Assembly (NCBI RefSeq): GCF_046348265.1
Contig: NZ_JAXMEO010000007.1
DNA length: 64,000 nucleotides
DNA from: Pelomonas sp937871895
GTDB lineage: Bacteria > Pseudomonadota > Gammaproteobacteria > Burkholderiales > Burkholderiaceae_C
Direction: 5' to 3' (one strand)
The notes below the pieces were generated by a model. It was not told the DNA's origin and searched no databases. It saw nothing but the letters and a program-made list of their open reading frames with translations. Below, piece by piece: positions 1 through 8,532 of the stretch. Within the stretch, counting starts at the first letter, position 1. The number at the start of each line of letters is the position of its first letter. A program made the position numbers and the translations under genes.

Positions 1-138
1 GCAGACGGCGAAGCGCAGCTGCTCCTTCATGGTCTTGCCCAGCACCACGCGGTTTTCGTCGTAGTAGCGGTAGGCCAGCGGGTTGGAGGTGTTGGGGCCC
101 TCGTACTTGATCGGGGCGATGTTGGCGAAGATGCTCAT
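1..138 (-). CDS. xylA: Xylose isomerase, N-terminal part (runs off the window start)
   Basis: Only the first 46 codons are inside the window. They read as the typical N-terminus of D-xylose isomerase, with KYEGP near residues 11-15, NPLAYRYY near 19-26 and the LRFAVC stretch at the cut edge. The enzyme interconverts D-xylose and D-xylulose in the cytoplasm, the first step of the isomerase route. The gene starts only 10 bases after the stop of the upstream ROK regulator and follows the GH10 xylanase on the same strand, so the three probably form a xylan/xylose operon. Identity rests on the N-terminus and the context; the metal-binding residues lie outside the window. Confidence 0.85.
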   Translation of the reverse strand, partial: MSIFANIAPIKYEGPNTSNPLAYRYYDENRVVLGKTMKEQLRFAVC

Positions 139-148
139 AACAGGTCTT

Positions 149-1381
149 TCAGGCGGTTGTGAGTGGGGGTGAGGAAAGGGTGGAGGGCGCGCCCAGGCCA
201 GGCTCGGGAGCCTGGGCCATCGGGCGTGTCAGGTGGTAGCGGACATAGGCCGCCGCGCCCGTCGCCACGGCGTCGGCGCCGAGGGACGAGGCTTGCACCA
301 TCGGGGGCGTCAGCTGGGCGCTGCTTGCGTGGGCACGCAGCACCTGCTGGGCAAGTTCGAGCAGGGTCGGCCCCAGGCGCATGGCCGGGCCGCCCACGAT
401 GATGCGTACCGGGTCGAACGCGACCCAGAGGTTGTTCAGCAGGATGCCCAGGTGGCGACCCGCGTCCTGCAGTCGCCACAGCGCAGTGGGCTCGGCGGCA
501 TCGACGGCTTCGGTCAACTGGGCCAGGGTTTGATCGCGGGTGAGCAGCGCGCGGAACCCGATGAGGGCCTCGGCACAGCCGCGGCGGCCGCAGGAGCACA
601 GCGGCCCGCGCGACTGCAGCACCATGTGCCCGACCTCGCCGGCAAAGCCGCGCGCGCCGGTGAGCAGGGTGTCGCGCACCACGACGCCGGCGCCCACGCC
701 CCAGCCGAGCGAGACGTACACCAGCGGGCCCGAGCCGGCATTGCTGGCGGGCCCGAACTCATGTTCGGCCAGCACGGCCATGTCGGCTTCGTTCTGCACC
801 AGCAGCGGCAGGTCGGCCAAGGCCGTGCCCTGCCAGGCCTGGCGCAGCCACTGGCCCACCGGCACATTGCGCCAGCCCAGGTTGGGGGCGAAGTGCAGCA
901 GGCGCAGGCTTTCGTCCACGCCACCGTGCAGGCCCACGCCCACGCCCAGCACGCGCCGGCCGCGCAGGGCGCGGTCCCGGGTCAGCTGCAGGGCGGCTTC
1001 GGCCACGGCGGCCAGGCAGGCGGTGGCTTGGGCGGGGTCGGCATAGGCCAGGGTGGTGGTGGCCAGGGTCTCGCCGGTCAGCGTGGTGGCCACCAGGCGG
1101 GCCTCGTCCACGCCCACGTCAATGCCCAGCAGCGCCAGGCGCGTGTTGTCCACATGCAGCGGCGTGGGCCGGCGCCCGAGGCCGCCGGTGGTGACGGTCT
1201 CGGCCTCGCTCAGCCAGCCTTCCTCGACCAGCTCGCGCACCAGCATGCCCACGGTGGACTTGGTCAACCCCAGGCGCACGGCCAGATCGGCGCGCGACAG
1301 CGCGGGCTCGCGGCAGAGCATCCGCACGAGCGCCATGCGGTTCATCTGCTTGACGAGCTGCTGATCGCCGGTCATCAACAT
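149..1381 (-). CDS. ROK-family transcriptional regulator (XylR-like)
   Basis: This 410-residue protein has an N-terminal winged helix-turn-helix (about residues 14-60, with SRADLAVRLGLTKSTV) followed by a ROK sugar-kinase-like domain. The ROK zinc site is visible: His252 in the GEVGHM stretch, then CSCGRRGC (Cys262, Cys264, Cys269). Regulators of this kind, such as XylR of Gram-positives, repress xylose genes and respond to the sugar. Its place between a xylanase gene and xylA makes xylose or xylo-oligosaccharides the likely signal, which is inferred from context. A second ATG two codons downstream could also serve as start. A sugar kinase is less likely because of the DNA-binding domain. Confidence 0.88.
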   Translation of the reverse strand: MLMTGDQQLVKQMNRMALVRMLCREPALSRADLAVRLGLTKSTVGMLVRELVEEGWLSEAETVTTGGLGRRPTPLHVDNTRLALLGIDVGVDEARLVATTLTGETLATTTLAYADPAQATACLAAVAEAALQLTRDRALRGRRVLGVGVGLHGGVDESLRLLHFAPNLGWRNVPVGQWLRQAWQGTALADLPLLVQNEADMAVLAEHEFGPASNAGSGPLVYVSLGWGVGAGVVVRDTLLTGARGFAGEVGHMVLQSRGPLCSCGRRGCAEALIGFRALLTRDQTLAQLTEAVDAAEPTALWRLQDAGRHLGILLNNLWVAFDPVRIIVGGPAMRLGPTLLELAQQVLRAHASSAQLTPPMVQASSLGADAVATGAAAYVRYHLTRPMAQAPEPGLGAPSTLSSPPLTTA

Positions 1382-1421
1382 CGGAGGGGCCTGCTGCTTG
1401 AGAGGGGCGGAGAGGGTGGGG

Positions 1422-2537
1422 TCAGGCGGCGTACTTGCGCGCCACGTCCATCAGGGCGTGATAGGCCGGCTTGGGGGCCAGCTGGCGGTCGAACATCAGC
1501 GGTGCTTCGACGCGCGGCTTGGGCCAACCGTTGAGCCAGGAGTGCGCATCGCTGATGCCCCACACCAGCGTGGCGCTGACCAGGCGCTTGCGCATCAGCA
1601 GGTCCATCAGGCTGCGGTAGCGCTCGGCCTGGTCGGCCAGCAGCTCGGGGGTCACGGCTGTCACGGCGGTGCCTTGCAGGCGGTCATTGATGGCGAAGTC
1701 CAGCTCGGTCACGTGCTGGATCACGCCAGTCGTGGCCAGCGCGTCGATCGAGGCTTCCACCTCGGCCAGCGAAGGCTGGACGCGGGCGCAATGCATCTGG
1801 TGGCCGACGCCGTCGATCTTCACGCCGCGTGCCTTCAGGTCCTTGACCAGTTGCAGGATGGCGGCGGCCTTCTTGGGGTTCTGGGTCTCGTAGTCGTTGT
1901 AGAAGAGCAGCGCGTCCGGGTCGGCCTTGGCGGCGGCGCGGAAGGCGATCTCGATGAACTCGGGGCCGATGATGTTGCGCCAGGGCGAGAGGCGATAGCC
2001 GTTGGCGTCCGTCGCGTGCTCAGGCTCGTCGTAGACGATGGCTTCGTTCACCACATCCCAGGCAAACACGCGGCCCTTGAAGTGGCCCACCACGTCGGCG
2101 ATGTACCGCTCCATACGGGCGATCAGCTTGGCGCGGCTCACGTCGGCCGCGCCGTCCTTGAACATCCACGCGGCGGCCTGCTGGTGCCAAACGAGCGTGT
2201 GGCCACGCAGCGGCATGCGGTGCTTGGCGGCAAAGTCGGCAATCGCGTCGCCACCGCCAAAGGTGTACTCACCCTCGCGCGGCGAGAGGTGCATGGGCTT
2301 CATCGCGTTCTCGGCCACCAGGATGCGGAAGTGGTGGGCGATGTGCGCGGCCAGCTTGGGGTCGGCCAACTGCATCGGCGTGACCGCCGCGCCAAAGGGC
2401 ATGCGCGCCGCCGCAAAGGCAGCGCCCAGCGAGGGCACCACCCCGTCTTGGGCGAGGGCCGCCGACATCAGCGGAGACAAGCCACCCAGGCCCAAGGCCA
2501 GGGGAGTGGCGGCAAATTGGCGGCGGGACAAGGACAT
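1422..2537 (-). CDS. Endo-1,4-beta-xylanase, glycoside hydrolase family 10
   Basis: The 371-residue protein is a retaining GH10 xylanase that cuts the beta-1,4 backbone of xylan. The acid/base Glu165 lies in WDVVNEA and the nucleophile Glu278 in VTELDFA; the family signatures RGHTLVWHQQ (111-120) and HQMH are also present. The N-terminus MSLSRRQFAATPLALGL resembles a twin-arginine (Tat) signal with cleavage after an AxA-type site near residue 29, so export in folded form is likely. I chose the ATG at 2537 because the signal then begins at the N-terminus; an upstream TTG at 2594 would add 19 unlikely residues. No strong ribosome binding site is seen for either. It precedes the ROK gene by 40 bases. 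Confidence 0.9.
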   Translation of the reverse strand: MSLSRRQFAATPLALGLGGLSPLMSAALAQDGVVPSLGAAFAAARMPFGAAVTPMQLADPKLAAHIAHHFRILVAENAMKPMHLSPREGEYTFGGGDAIADFAAKHRMPLRGHTLVWHQQAAAWMFKDGAADVSRAKLIARMERYIADVVGHFKGRVFAWDVVNEAIVYDEPEHATDANGYRLSPWRNIIGPEFIEIAFRAAAKADPDALLFYNDYETQNPKKAAAILQLVKDLKARGVKIDGVGHQMHCARVQPSLAEVEASIDALATTGVIQHVTELDFAINDRLQGTAVTAVTPELLADQAERYRSLMDLLMRKRLVSATLVWGISDAHSWLNGWPKPRVEAPLMFDRQLAPKPAYHALMDVARKYAA

Positions 2538-2780
2538 CAGGGCGCGGCCGGCGTTGGCCGATCTAGTGAGTTCGACGGACGAATTAAATACCAAAACCCC
2601 CGAAGTCGTCGCCTAGGGTAGACCCGGAGTTCCAGTCGTGGGGCGTGAATTCCGCACGGCCCGACGGGCTCCAGGTCTTCTGCGGGCGATGGCCAGCTAG
2701 GCCGCCGGCACGGCCGCCTGCTGGCGCAAAAGCGGCCGAGCCGGGACGGCATACCCGCCAATCCGCTGACAATCACGCCC

Positions 2781-3251
2781 ATGCCCAGCCCCAAGAAGAC
2801 CAAGCCCCAGGCCCCGACTGCCGCCGCGACGGCGCACTTCGACCTGCAAAGCGATTCGCTCGGCTATGCCCTGCGCCGGGCCCAGATCCGGGCCTATGAC
2901 CTGTTCTTTGAGAAGCTGGGCGAGTTGGACCTCTCCCCGGCCAGGCTCACGGCGCTGTCCCTGCTGTCCATGGACGGTGGCATCAACCAGGCGGCGCTGG
3001 CCAAGCGGCTCAACATCGCGGGCCCGAGCGTGCTCAAGCTGGTGGACGCGCTGGAGCAGTCCGGTTTTGTCAGCCGCGAAGCCGTCGAGGGTGACCGCCG
3101 CCGCTACGCGCTGCACCTGACGGACCTGGGCCGCGAGCGCCTGGAGGCCGCGCACCGCGCGCACGACGCCTACGAGGCCGAGCTGGCCAAGCGGCTCAGC
3201 CTTGAGGAGCGCACGCAGCTGATGGAGCTGCTGTCCCGCGTCGGCCAGTAA
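2781..3251 (+). CDS. MarR-family transcriptional regulator
   Basis: This 156-residue protein has the MarR winged-helix fold. Helix-turn-helix text such as INQAALAKRLNIAGPSV is followed by the wing EGDRRRYALHLTDLGRE. A basic, alanine-rich N-terminal tail precedes the domain. MarR proteins are usually dimeric repressors released by phenolic ligands. The gene converges on the VanB-type reductase gene with a 3-base gap, so it may respond to an aromatic acid, but no operator was found that links it to a target. The ATG at 2781 is the natural start. Confidence 0.85.
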   Translation: MPSPKKTKPQAPTAAATAHFDLQSDSLGYALRRAQIRAYDLFFEKLGELDLSPARLTALSLLSMDGGINQAALAKRLNIAGPSVLKLVDALEQSGFVSREAVEGDRRRYALHLTDLGRERLEAAHRAHDAYEAELAKRLSLEERTQLMELLSRVGQ

Positions 3252-3254
3252 GGC

Positions 3255-4220
3255 TTACAGATCCACCACCAGCCGCGCTGACTTCGCCCGCGAGCAGCAG
3301 GGCAGGAACTGGTCGTTGGCGGCCTGCTCTTCCTCGGTCAGGTACTGGTCACGGTGGTCCGGCACGCCGGCCTTGACGCCGGTGAGGCAGGTGCCGCAAA
3401 TGCCCTGCTCGCAGGAGCTGAGCACCTGCACGCCATTGATGCTGAGCGCCGCGAGCGCCGTCTGGCCGCGCTCCACCAGGATGACCTGGCCGGTGCTGGC
3501 GATCTCGATCTCGAAGTCGCCGTCGGTGTCACGCACCTCGACCACCGGCGTGAAGGACTCGGAGTGCAGGCAGCCCGCCGCCCAGCCGGCCGCGCGGGCG
3601 GTGGCCAGCACGGCGTCCATGAAGCCGCCGGGGCCGCACACATAGAGGTGGCTGCCCGCCGCCGGGCTGGCCAGCACGCGGGCCAGCGCCTGCTGCTGCA
3701 CGGCCGGGTCGCTGGAGAGGTGCAACTGCACATGAGGCGCAAGGCCGGCGCTCTCCAGCCGCTCGCGGAAGGCGACGCGCTCCGCATCCCGCACCGCGTA
3801 GTGCAGCGTGAAGCTCTTGCCCTCGCGCGCCAGTTGCTCGGCCATGCAGAGCAGCGGCGTGAGGCCAATGCCACCCGCCACCAGCACGTGGTGCGTTGCC
3901 TCAGCCGCCAGCGGGAACTGGTTGCGCGGTGCCGAGATGTTCAGCACCTGCCCTTCGGCCAGCGCATGCACGGCCTCCGAGCCACCGCGCGAGGGCGAGG
4001 TGCGCAGCACGCCGATGCGGTAGCAGGTCGCGCCTTCGGGTTCATTGCACAGCGAGTACTGCCGCACCAGGCCGCCGGGCAGGTGCACGTCCACGTGCGC
4101 GCCGGGCGTGAAGGGCGGTAGGGCCCCGCCATCCATGGCCACGAGGTCCAGGCTGACGATGTCCAGGGCCTGGACCTGCTTGCGCGCCACGCGCACCTGA
4201 AGGAGGGAGTTCACGGTCAT
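3255..4220 (-). CDS. vanB: Vanillate O-demethylase-type oxidoreductase (reductase subunit, PDR/VanB family)
   Basis: The 321-residue protein has three domains in the phthalate dioxygenase reductase order. First is a flavin-binding barrel with RQYSLCNEPE, next a nucleotide-binding domain with LVAGGIGLTPLL and CGPGGFMD, and last a C-terminal plant-type [2Fe-2S] ferredoxin with CEQGICGTC and a distal cysteine (PCCSRAK). It would pass electrons from NAD(P)H to a Rieske oxygenase. The best partner in the window is vanA, about 17 kb away, so the pair is unlinked here; pairing with another oxygenase outside the window is possible. I chose the ATG at 4220; a TTG at 4235 would add five residues. It lies 55 bases downstream of the LysR gene on the same strand. 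Confidence 0.8.
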   Translation of the reverse strand: MTVNSLLQVRVARKQVQALDIVSLDLVAMDGGALPPFTPGAHVDVHLPGGLVRQYSLCNEPEGATCYRIGVLRTSPSRGGSEAVHALAEGQVLNISAPRNQFPLAAEATHHVLVAGGIGLTPLLCMAEQLAREGKSFTLHYAVRDAERVAFRERLESAGLAPHVQLHLSSDPAVQQQALARVLASPAAGSHLYVCGPGGFMDAVLATARAAGWAAGCLHSESFTPVVEVRDTDGDFEIEIASTGQVILVERGQTALAALSINGVQVLSSCEQGICGTCLTGVKAGVPDHRDQYLTEEEQAANDQFLPCCSRAKSARLVVDL

Positions 4221-4275
4221 CCGGGCATTGTCCAAAGGCCAGACTGTGCATCCAAGTTCTGGCTGGGGCTAGCAG

Positions 4276-5172
4276 CTATGCGTGATCAGCATGGCTGCCC
4301 AGCAGGGCGACGAGCTTGGCAGCGACCGCGCGCATCAAGGGCGTGGCACGGCGCTGGGCCGGCGTGACGAGGCAGAGCGTGCTGGCCAGCTGCGGGTTCG
4401 CAAAGGGCGTGACGACGAGGCGCTGCGGCTGCTCGTAGACCTTGAGCACGTCTTCGCCCAGGGCGGCGTGCCCGATGCCTGCGGCCACCAGGTCCAGCAG
4501 CGCCGGCACGCTGGACACCTCCCAGCCGATGTTGAGCTGCACGCCGGCCATGGCGGCGGCTGACTCCAGCAGGCCCCGAAAGATATGCCCGCGCTGCGGC
4601 ATCACCAGCGTCAGCCGGGCCAGCGCCTCCAGCCCCAAGGGCGTGGGCGGCGCCTGGTCGGCGGGGCTGATCAGGCAGAGCTGCTCCTGCCGCAGCGGCA
4701 GCACCTCCAGCCCCGGCAACGGCTCGGGGTTGTGGATCAAGGCCAGGTCGCAGCGGCCGGTCAGCAGCCACTCGGTGATGTGGGTGGAAAAGCCCTCCAT
4801 CACCGCCAGTCGCGCCTGCGGCAGCTCGGCCTGGAAGTGCTGGATCAGCGGCAGGGTCAGCACACGGGCCTGGGTGGGCGGCATGGCCAGGGTGATGCGG
4901 CCGACGGGCTCGTTGCGGTGGGCCTGCAAATCCTCCTTGGCGTGGGCCACCAGGGCCAGGATGTCCTGCCCGTGCTCCAGCAGGCGGCGGCCCGCCTCGG
5001 TCAGCGAGACGCCCCGGCCGTTGCGCAGCAGCAGGGTCTCGCGCAGCTCGGTTTCCAGCGCCCGCACCTGGCGGCTCAGGGCCGGCTGCGCGACCCCCAG
5101 CACCAGCGCAGCCTTGCTGAAGCTGCCGTGCTCGGCGACGTGGACGAAGGTTTCGATTTGCTGCAAGTTCAT
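4276..5172 (-). CDS. LysR-family regulator divergent from the protocatechuate 4,5-cleavage operon
   Basis: The protein is 298 residues from the ATG at 5172, which gives the usual LysR start (MNLQQIETFVHVAEHGSF). The helix-turn-helix includes SKAALVLGVAQPALSRQV, followed by a substrate-binding domain of normal length. Starts at 5181 and 5196 are also possible. It is transcribed away from the ModA-like gene and ligJ. The shared 96-base region contains a good LysR-type box at 5195-5209, so it probably activates the lig operon, as PmdR/LigR-type regulators do, in response to a pathway intermediate. The effector cannot be read from sequence. Confidence 0.87.
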   Translation of the reverse strand: MNLQQIETFVHVAEHGSFSKAALVLGVAQPALSRQVRALETELRETLLLRNGRGVSLTEAGRRLLEHGQDILALVAHAKEDLQAHRNEPVGRITLAMPPTQARVLTLPLIQHFQAELPQARLAVMEGFSTHITEWLLTGRCDLALIHNPEPLPGLEVLPLRQEQLCLISPADQAPPTPLGLEALARLTLVMPQRGHIFRGLLESAAAMAGVQLNIGWEVSSVPALLDLVAAGIGHAALGEDVLKVYEQPQRLVVTPFANPQLASTLCLVTPAQRRATPLMRAVAAKLVALLGSHADHA

Positions 5173-5194
5173 GCGGGCCATTCTCGATCCAGAC

Positions 5195-5209
5195 ATGCCC
5201 AATTTGCAT
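5195..5209. promoter_or_regulatory. Candidate LysR-type binding site (ATGC-N7-GCAT)
   Basis: A perfect dyad ATGC-N7-GCAT lies between the LysR gene and the ModA-like gene. Within it T5196 and A5208 are separated by exactly 11 bases, the T-N11-A rule for LysR regulators. It overlaps the extreme 5' end of the alternative LysR starts, which favours the later start at 5172 and allows autoregulation. Binding is inferred. Confidence 0.6.
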
Positions 5210-5268
5210 AACTGTTAGCCCGAGCTAGAACTGGCGTGATGGGCCTCGGCTTCCCACAATCGCCCGCC

Positions 5269-5940
5269 ATGCCCACCCTGCGCTGCATCTCCTCCATGGC
5301 CACGCGCGCCCTGCTGGCTGACCTGATCGCCGCCTGGCCCGAGCCGGTGGAGCTGGTCTCCGTCGGCGGCGTGGACGCTGCCCGCCGCGTCCGTGAAGGC
5401 GAAGCTTTCGACCTCGTGCTGCTGGCCGAAGACGCCCTCCAAGCCCTGGCGCTTGAGGGCCATGTCCAGCCTGAAACCTTGCGCGGCCTGGCCGACTCGG
5501 ACATGGGCGTCGCCATCCCCGCCGGCCGGCCCCGGCCCGACATCAGCAGCGAGGCGGCCTTGCGCGCCAGCGTGCTGGCGGCCGGGCGCATCGGCTACTC
5601 CACCGGGCCCAGCGGCAAGGCGCTGCTGCAGCGCTTCGAGGCCTGGGGCCTGGCGGACGAACTCCGCCCCCGCCTGATGCAGGCCCCGCCCGGCGTGCCG
5701 GTGGCGCGCTTGGTGGCCGAGGCGCAGGTGGACCTCGGCTTCCAGCAGCTGAGCGAACTGCTTGGTCAGCCAGGCATCGAGCTGCTCGGCACCTTGCCGC
5801 CCGAGGTGGCGGTGCGCACGCGCTTCTCGGCCGCGCTGGGTCGCGCTGCCCAGCCCGGCAGCGCGGCATTGCTCGAACACTTCTGCGGCGCGGTGAGCGC
5901 CCCCTTAAAACTTCAACACGGCATGAGCCAACCGACATGA
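5269..5940 (+). CDS. ModA-like substrate-binding-domain protein without an evident signal peptide
   Basis: This 223-residue protein resembles the molybdate-binding/SBP_bac_11 fold. It has an alternating alpha/beta pattern, FDLVLLAEDAL, and later GRIGYSTGPSGKALL in place of the ModA ligand loop. No hydrophobic export signal is visible, so it is probably cytoplasmic and not a transporter component. I chose the ATG at 5269; another ATG lies at 5236. It is the first gene of the lig operon and overlaps ligJ by 4 bases (ATGA), so it is co-translated with the ring-cleavage genes. Its job is unknown; sensing or binding a pathway acid is only a guess. Confidence 0.75.
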   Translation: MPTLRCISSMATRALLADLIAAWPEPVELVSVGGVDAARRVREGEAFDLVLLAEDALQALALEGHVQPETLRGLADSDMGVAIPAGRPRPDISSEAALRASVLAAGRIGYSTGPSGKALLQRFEAWGLADELRPRLMQAPPGVPVARLVAEAQVDLGFQQLSELLGQPGIELLGTLPPEVAVRTRFSAALGRAAQPGSAALLEHFCGAVSAPLKLQHGMSQPT

Positions 5941-6962
5941 TCATCGACGTCCACGGCCACTACACCACCGCCCCGCCCGCCCTCGCCGCCTGGCGCGACA
6001 AGCAGATCGCCGCGCTCAAGGACGGCACGCCCGCGCCGCGCGCGAGCGACTTGCACATCAGCGACGACGAGCTGCGCGAGTCCATCCTCACCAACCAGCT
6101 CAAGAAGATGCAGGAGCGCGGCAGCGACCTGACCATCTTCAGCCCACGCGCCAGCTTCATGGCCCACCACATTGGCGACTTCCAGACCTCCTCGACCTGG
6201 GCCGCCATCTGCAACGAGCTCTGCTACCGCGTCAGCCAGCTCTTCCCCGACAACTTCATCGGCGCGGCCATGCTGCCGCAGTCGCCCGGTGTGGACCCGG
6301 CCACCTGCATCCCCGAGCTCGTGAAGTGCGTCGAGCAGTACGGCAATGTCGGCATCAACCTGAACCCCGACCCCAGCGGCGGCCACTGGACCAGCCCGCC
6401 GCTGACCGACCGGCACTGGTACCCGCTCTACGAAAAGATGGTGGAGTACGACCTGCCCGCCATGATCCACGTGAGCACGAGCTGCAACGCCTGCTTCCAC
6501 ACCACGGGCGCCCACTACCTGAACGCCGACACGACGGCCTTCATGCAGTGCCTGACCGGCGAGCTGTTCAAGGACTTCCCGACGCTGAAGTTCCTGATCC
6601 CCCACGGCGGCGGTGCCGTGCCCTACCACTGGGGCCGCTTCCGCGGGCTGGCGCAGGAGCTGAAGAAACCGCTGCTGCAAGAGCATCTGCTCAACAACAT
6701 CTTCTTCGACACCTGCGTCTACCACCAGCCCGGCATTGATTTGCTGACAAAGGTGATCCCGGTCAAGAACGTTTTGTTTGCCTCCGAGATGATCGGTGCG
6801 GTGCGCGGCATCGACCCCGAGACCGGTTTCTATTACGACGACACCAAGCGGTACATCGAAGCTGCTGCACTGACCGCAGCAGAGCGCCACCAGATCTACG
6901 AAGGCAATGCCCGCCGCGTGTTCGGCCGGCTGGACACACACCTCAAGGCCAAGGGACTTTGA
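5937..6962 (+). CDS. ligJ: 4-oxalomesaconate hydratase
   Basis: At 341 residues the protein has the length and sequence style of LigJ/PmdE, an amidohydrolase-superfamily hydratase. It adds water to 4-oxalomesaconate to give 4-carboxy-4-hydroxy-2-oxoadipate in the protocatechuate 4,5-cleavage pathway. The metal-binding HGH follows the first strand (MIIDVHGHY). Other typical segments are MIHVSTSCN, LIPHGGGAVPYHWGR and a late FASEMIGAVRG. The ATG overlaps the previous stop by 4 bases and the next gene starts 2 bases after its stop. Confidence is high from the sequence and from the flanking lig genes. Confidence 0.95.
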   Translation: MIIDVHGHYTTAPPALAAWRDKQIAALKDGTPAPRASDLHISDDELRESILTNQLKKMQERGSDLTIFSPRASFMAHHIGDFQTSSTWAAICNELCYRVSQLFPDNFIGAAMLPQSPGVDPATCIPELVKCVEQYGNVGINLNPDPSGGHWTSPPLTDRHWYPLYEKMVEYDLPAMIHVSTSCNACFHTTGAHYLNADTTAFMQCLTGELFKDFPTLKFLIPHGGGAVPYHWGRFRGLAQELKKPLLQEHLLNNIFFDTCVYHQPGIDLLTKVIPVKNVLFASEMIGAVRGIDPETGFYYDDTKRYIEAAALTAAERHQIYEGNARRVFGRLDTHLKAKGL

Positions 6963-6964
6963 CC

Positions 6965-7648
6965 ATGTACGAACTCGGCGTCGTCTACCGCAACATCCCC
7001 CGCGCCGATCGCGCGGCCACCGATGGCCTGGCCAAGCTCGGCTCGGCCACCGTGCACGAGGCCATGGGCCGCGTCGGCCTGCTCAAGCCCTATATGCGGC
7101 CCATCTACCCGGGCTGCCAGGTCAGCGGCACGGCGGTAACCGTGCTGCTGCACCCGGGCGACAACTGGATGCTGCACGTCGCGGCCGAGCAGATCCAGCC
7201 CGGCGACATCGTCGTGGCGGCCATCACCGCCGAGTGCACCGACGGCTACTTCGGCGACCTGCTGGCCACCAGCTTCCAGGCGCGCGGCGCGCGGGCGCTG
7301 GTCATCGACGCCGGCGTGCGCGACGTGAAGACGCTGCAGGAGATGGGCTTCCCGGTCTGGAGCAAGTGCATCAGCAGCAAGGGCTGCATCAAGGCCACCA
7401 TCGGCTCGGTCAACATCCCCGTGGTCTGCGCGGGCATGCTGGTCACGCCCGGCGATGCCATCGTGGCCGATGACGACGGCGTGGTCTGTGTGCCCTCAGC
7501 CCGCGTGCCCGAGGTGCTGGCCGCCGCCACCAAGCGCGAGTCCTTCGAGGGCGAGAAGCGCGCCAAGCTCGCGTCCGGCGTGCTGGGGCTCGACATGTAC
7601 AAGATGCGCGAGCCCTTGGCCGCTGCGGGTTTGAGGTACATCGATTGA
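6965..7648 (+). CDS. ligK: 4-carboxy-4-hydroxy-2-oxoadipate aldolase (RraA-like class II aldolase)
   Basis: The 227-residue protein belongs to the RraA-like/HMG aldolase family. It splits 4-carboxy-4-hydroxy-2-oxoadipate into pyruvate and oxaloacetate, the last step of the pathway, and needs a divalent metal. Typical segments are ATVHEAMGRVG near the start, GDNWMLHVA, GDIVVAA, the ligand loop DAGVRDVKTLQEMGFPVW with its Arg-Asp pair, and GDAIVADDDGVV. I chose the ATG at 6965 because a TTG at 6959 would lie before the ligJ stop. Its stop overlaps the TTG start of the next gene. Confidence 0.95.
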   Translation: MYELGVVYRNIPRADRAATDGLAKLGSATVHEAMGRVGLLKPYMRPIYPGCQVSGTAVTVLLHPGDNWMLHVAAEQIQPGDIVVAAITAECTDGYFGDLLATSFQARGARALVIDAGVRDVKTLQEMGFPVWSKCISSKGCIKATIGSVNIPVVCAGMLVTPGDAIVADDDGVVCVPSARVPEVLAAATKRESFEGEKRAKLASGVLGLDMYKMREPLAAAGLRYID

Positions 7649-8532
7649 AGATTGCCCTCGTCGGCTACGGTGAAGTCGGCCGCATCCTTGCCGAGGACTT
7701 GCGCGGCCACGCGCTCAGCGCCTTTGATCTGAAGGGCAGCAGCGCCATGCAGACGCATGCGGCCGCGCAGGGCGTGCAGTGGGCGGCCTCGCATGCCGAG
7801 GCCGTGCAGGGCGCAGGCCTCGTCATCAGCGCCGTCACCGCCAGCCAGGCCGTGCCTGTGGCCGAGGCCTGTGCGCCCGCCCTGCAGCCCGGGGCCTATG
7901 TGCTCGACCTCAACTCCGCCTCGCCCGGCGCCAAGCAGCGCGCGGCAGCCCTCGTGGATGCGGCGGGTGGCCGCTACGTGGAAGGCGCGGTGATGACCTC
8001 GGTGCCGCCCTACCGCCTGCGCGTGCCGCTGTTGCTCGGCGGGCCGCACGCCGCGGCGTTGGCCCCGGTGCTCACCGGCCTCGGCTTTGCGCCCCGCGTG
8101 CACGACGCGCGCCTCGGCGTCGCCAGCGCCACCAAGATGTGCCGAAGCGTGCTCATCAAGGGCATGGAGGCGATGTTCATCGAGAGCCTCACCACCGCGC
8201 GCCACTATGGCGTCGAAGACGCCGTGCTCGCCTCGCTGCAGGAGACCTTCCCCGGCGTGGACTGGCAGAAACAGGCCAGCTACTTTTTCCAGCGCGTCAT
8301 CGAGCACGGCCGCCGCCGCAGCGAGGAAGTGCGCGAAGTGGCCGAGACCGTGCGTGAGGCCGGCCTCACGCCGTGGAGCGCCGCCGGCACCGCCGAGCGC
8401 CAGGCCTGGATGGCCGACCTGGCCGACGCCGGCGTGTTTGGCACGCGCGGCAGCCCCGGCTTTGCGCGCAGCGCCGACTGGCGCCAGGAAGCCGACCGGC
8501 TGCTGGACCGCATCAAGGAGACCCAAGATTGA
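7645..8532 (+). CDS. NAD(P)-dependent oxidoreductase with DUF1932 domain
   Basis: The 295-residue protein has an N-terminal Rossmann fold (MKIALVGYGEVGRILAEDL, glycine-rich GxGxxG) of the 6-phosphogluconate/beta-hydroxyacid dehydrogenase type. The C-terminal helical DUF1932 domain includes SATKMCRSVLIKGMEA. The start is a TTG overlapping the ligK stop (TTGA), and its own stop overlaps the TTG start of ligI, so translation is coupled. Such genes often accompany lig/pmd genes in Burkholderiales, which I recall rather than checked. The reaction is unknown; reduction of a 2-oxo acid side product is plausible. Confidence 0.85.
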   Translation: MKIALVGYGEVGRILAEDLRGHALSAFDLKGSSAMQTHAAAQGVQWAASHAEAVQGAGLVISAVTASQAVPVAEACAPALQPGAYVLDLNSASPGAKQRAAALVDAAGGRYVEGAVMTSVPPYRLRVPLLLGGPHAAALAPVLTGLGFAPRVHDARLGVASATKMCRSVLIKGMEAMFIESLTTARHYGVEDAVLASLQETFPGVDWQKQASYFFQRVIEHGRRRSEEVREVAETVREAGLTPWSAAGTAERQAWMADLADAGVFGTRGSPGFARSADWRQEADRLLDRIKETQD

